NCBI GenBank assembly: GCA_032718475.1
Contig: JAUCBJ010002849.1
Span: forward strand, 1-40,652
DNA: 40,652 bases
From: Nemertoderma westbladi
Lineage: Eukaryota > Xenacoelomorpha > Nemertodermatida > Nemertodermatidae
Direction of reading: 5' to 3'
The notes below the pieces were generated by a model, which did no database searches, was not told the DNA's origin, and worked only from the letters and a program-made list of their open reading frames with translations. Of the stretch, positions 38,791 through 40,652 are shown one piece after another (positions within the stretch are counted from its first letter, which is position 1; each line of letters starts with the position of its first letter). The position numbers were made by a program, and so were the translations under genes.

Positions 38791-39078
38791 GTACAGGGAC
38801 CATCGATTCAATAACATTGTTGCCGAAGACCTGCGCAAGGAACTATTTATATTAAAAATTTAGAAAAATTAATGCCATTTATTGTGTGCTTTTCTACAAT
38901 ATTCTCCTCGACGAATGTCAGGAAATCGAAATATAATTTAAATATGAGTTGCAAGTAATCAAAGTGTATAATGCATGATATGATGATATATTGTTAGATG
39001 CGTTATATAAACATCCTGAACACATGTTATGTCCGCAACAGTACAGGTTTGAGCTGATTGACCAGGAATATATTAAAG

Positions 39079-39114
39079 TACTAGAAAGGCCGTGGCCTTC
39101 GGCCACGGCTTTCT
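39079..39114. repeat. Strong hairpin
   Basis: CTAGAAAGGCCGTGGCC, loop TTC, GGCCACGGCTTTCTAG: a 16-bp stem with one bulged G. GC-rich in AT-rich surroundings. Terminator-like in shape but with no adjacent gene; it may be a remnant of a small palindromic transposon. Confidence 0.75.
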
Positions 39115-39239
39115 AGTTCACAAGCTTCTATACAGTCAATCAATCAATGGACAATATCAAACATAAATTAATTAATTAATTAACTTAACAAAACTTTACA
39201 TAAGACTAACAGACTGATCCCGTTTTAGATGCAGCTACA

Positions 39240-39885
39240 TACAATAATAAACATAAGGCTTTATGTTGTAGTAGATACCTACCAAGTAACACCTCCAATG
39301 GATTACAAATAATAAAATGGGAAAAGGTTTTCCGTGTGTGATATTTTCAACTTAGTGGAAAACTGCATAACTGCAGAGTAGTGGTTAGCGTCCTCGCAAA
39401 CATAACCTATAGTGCAGTAGGTCACTGCAGCAACTCTATCGTATTAAAATGGAAGGTTTTAATTTCAGACATTTCGCCCCCTAGTGGCAGACTGCATAAT
39501 TCTGCACTGGTTAGTATCAGCAAAAAAACATTCATAAACAACAAAATTGTAGGTTTACTCTTTCAGACATTTCATCCCCTAATAGCGGCAGACTGGGGAA
39601 CTGTAGACGATTCTGTGACTCTGTAAAGATACAGCCTATGCTGTAGTAGATGCCTACGAAGTTTCAGTCCAAACTGATTTTAAATAACAAAGTTGAAGAA
39701 TATGTTCACTTCCAGACATTTTGCCCTCTAGCGGTAGACTGGGGAATTGTAGAAGACACTGCAACTCCATAAAGATACAGCCTATGGTGTAGTAGATAGC
39801 TACCAAAGCTTTAAAAACAACCAAATGAGATCAGGTTTTCACTATCGGACAATTCGCCCTCTAGCGGCGGACGGTGGAACTTGGG
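39240..39885. repeat. Diverged tandem repeat of about 145 bp with CTCF-like motifs
   Basis: Recurring blocks: AAGATACAGCCTATGCTGTA and relatives (about 39248, 39400, 39627, 39772) and CAGACATTTCGCCC-type blocks (39466, 39564, 39714, 39846). Three of the latter contain CCACTAGGGGGC- or CCGCTAGAGGGC-like sequence on the minus strand (39475-39490, 39723-39737, 39855-39870), resembling the CTCF core; a fourth (39573-39591) is degraded. No coding potential. Confidence 0.7.
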
Positions 39886-40652
39886 CGAGATCTTTCTAAC
39901 AAGCTATATACTAACATATTAGCTATATAACTAACAAATCAATAAACTAACACAATAGAACAGGTTCCAGTTTTATTTTTGAGAGTAATCAGCTGTTATT
40001 TGCGTCGAATTTCCCCTGGAGAGGGATGAATTTTTATTGCCCCTATCTGAGCCGATGATAAACACACACCCAGACCAGACATAAAACAATTGATATTTAT
40101 ATTTATTAGATTTTAAATGTATGTATAATATTAGATAAAATAATAATACAGTAAGTAGCCCTACAGAAATTATCACCATTAATATTCAGAACAGTAAAAT
40201 AATAAAAAAACTAAAATGTTATAAACCTCTCTTTCCACGCAGCCATTATTGATTGAGAAAGCCGAATTAGTCTTGGACAGTTCGCAACAGACAACCTGTT
40301 CGCGCTTTCAGACCTTTGGCAGTTTAACCCGCCAAATTAGAATGTCTTCTAGATAATAAATCTGCTTTTTAGTCTATGACAAGTATTTGATTCACTACAC
40401 TAGTCGAAACCAATCCGTGCGCGACCATTCACCCGCTGGATATTCCCGGGAGATTGGGTTCGACGGTTTAATTTGTATTGCTATGTAAGCCTAATGTATT
40501 ATTCGACTGACAGTATTATATAATCTCTGACAATATTATTCACCTTCGGTAATATTAACAGTTCCTTTAGGACGTGGCGCTTTATCTACATAAACAGAGT
40601 TATGACTTAAACTACTCACAACGATATGGCTTAATTATAATCCACATATATG
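39886..40652. other. Right-end interval, no gene seen
   Basis: AT-rich; no convincing reading frame, repeat or RNA gene recognised. Confidence 0.5.

Noticed and set aside
38597-38863. 88-codon plus-strand frame
   Set aside because: Crosses palindromic AT-rich sequence, no family recognised, composition not coding-like.
39381-39626. 81-codon plus-strand frame
   Set aside because: Lies within the diverged 145-bp repeat; other units do not keep the frame.

Overview
The window looks like an accessory, repeat-packed stretch of an invertebrate animal nuclear genome. Evidence for this is the AT-rich background, eukaryotic non-LTR, Penelope-like and LTR retroelements, long tandem arrays, trinucleotide LINE tails, and one animal-type MFS transporter reading frame. 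A marine deuterostome such as an echinoderm is my guess only: the foldback element resembles sea-urchin TU elements and several repeats contain TAGGCCTAC. There are no operons, no tRNA or rRNA genes and no CRISPR. The only host-like gene is a 5'-truncated SLC18B1-like transporter at 19111-20291.

Layout. 435-1733: decayed fragment of LINE family 1 (minus). 2574-8393: LINE family 2 (plus), flanked by an unusually long 58-bp target duplication. It carries two later insertions: a foldback transposon (3423-4816, arms of 15/17-bp subrepeats, exact 8-bp duplication) and a truncated family 1 LINE (5437-6992, minus). 8659-8957: 3' end of a CR1/L2-like LINE. 9231-16965: about 149 copies of a 52-bp satellite, joined directly to about five copies of an 81-bp repeat (16966-17361). 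17389-19110: truncated family 1 LINE with an open RT, whose tail runs in frame into the transporter.

20619-35049 is a nested block. Two Penelope-like elements (PLEs, minus strand) lie head to tail with a candidate hammerhead ribozyme in the terminal repeat between them. A complete family 1 LINE (21159-24908, 13-bp duplication) is inserted in one. A young LTR retrotransposon (26825-34015, 537-bp LTRs with two differences, 5-bp duplication) is inserted in the GIY-YIG domain of the other. The LTR element encodes a Gag-like protein with zinc knuckles but no visible protease, RT or integrase. The place of pol is taken by pyrimidine-rich repeats (plus strand) studded with small hairpins whose stems are constant and loops vary. 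I consider this the most unusual object in the window.

35062-36870: an old family 1 LINE. 37425-38391: 3' part of a YADD-type LINE. The right end holds small repeats, a strong hairpin, and a diverged repeat of about 145 bp with CTCF-like motifs.

Order of events, from who interrupts whom: remnant LINE, then family 2 LINE, then foldback and family 1 copy B; separately PLEs, then family 1 copy D and the LTR element. Almost every protein-coding feature belongs to a mobile element. Several family 1 copies remain about 98% alike in RT, so that family was recently active.
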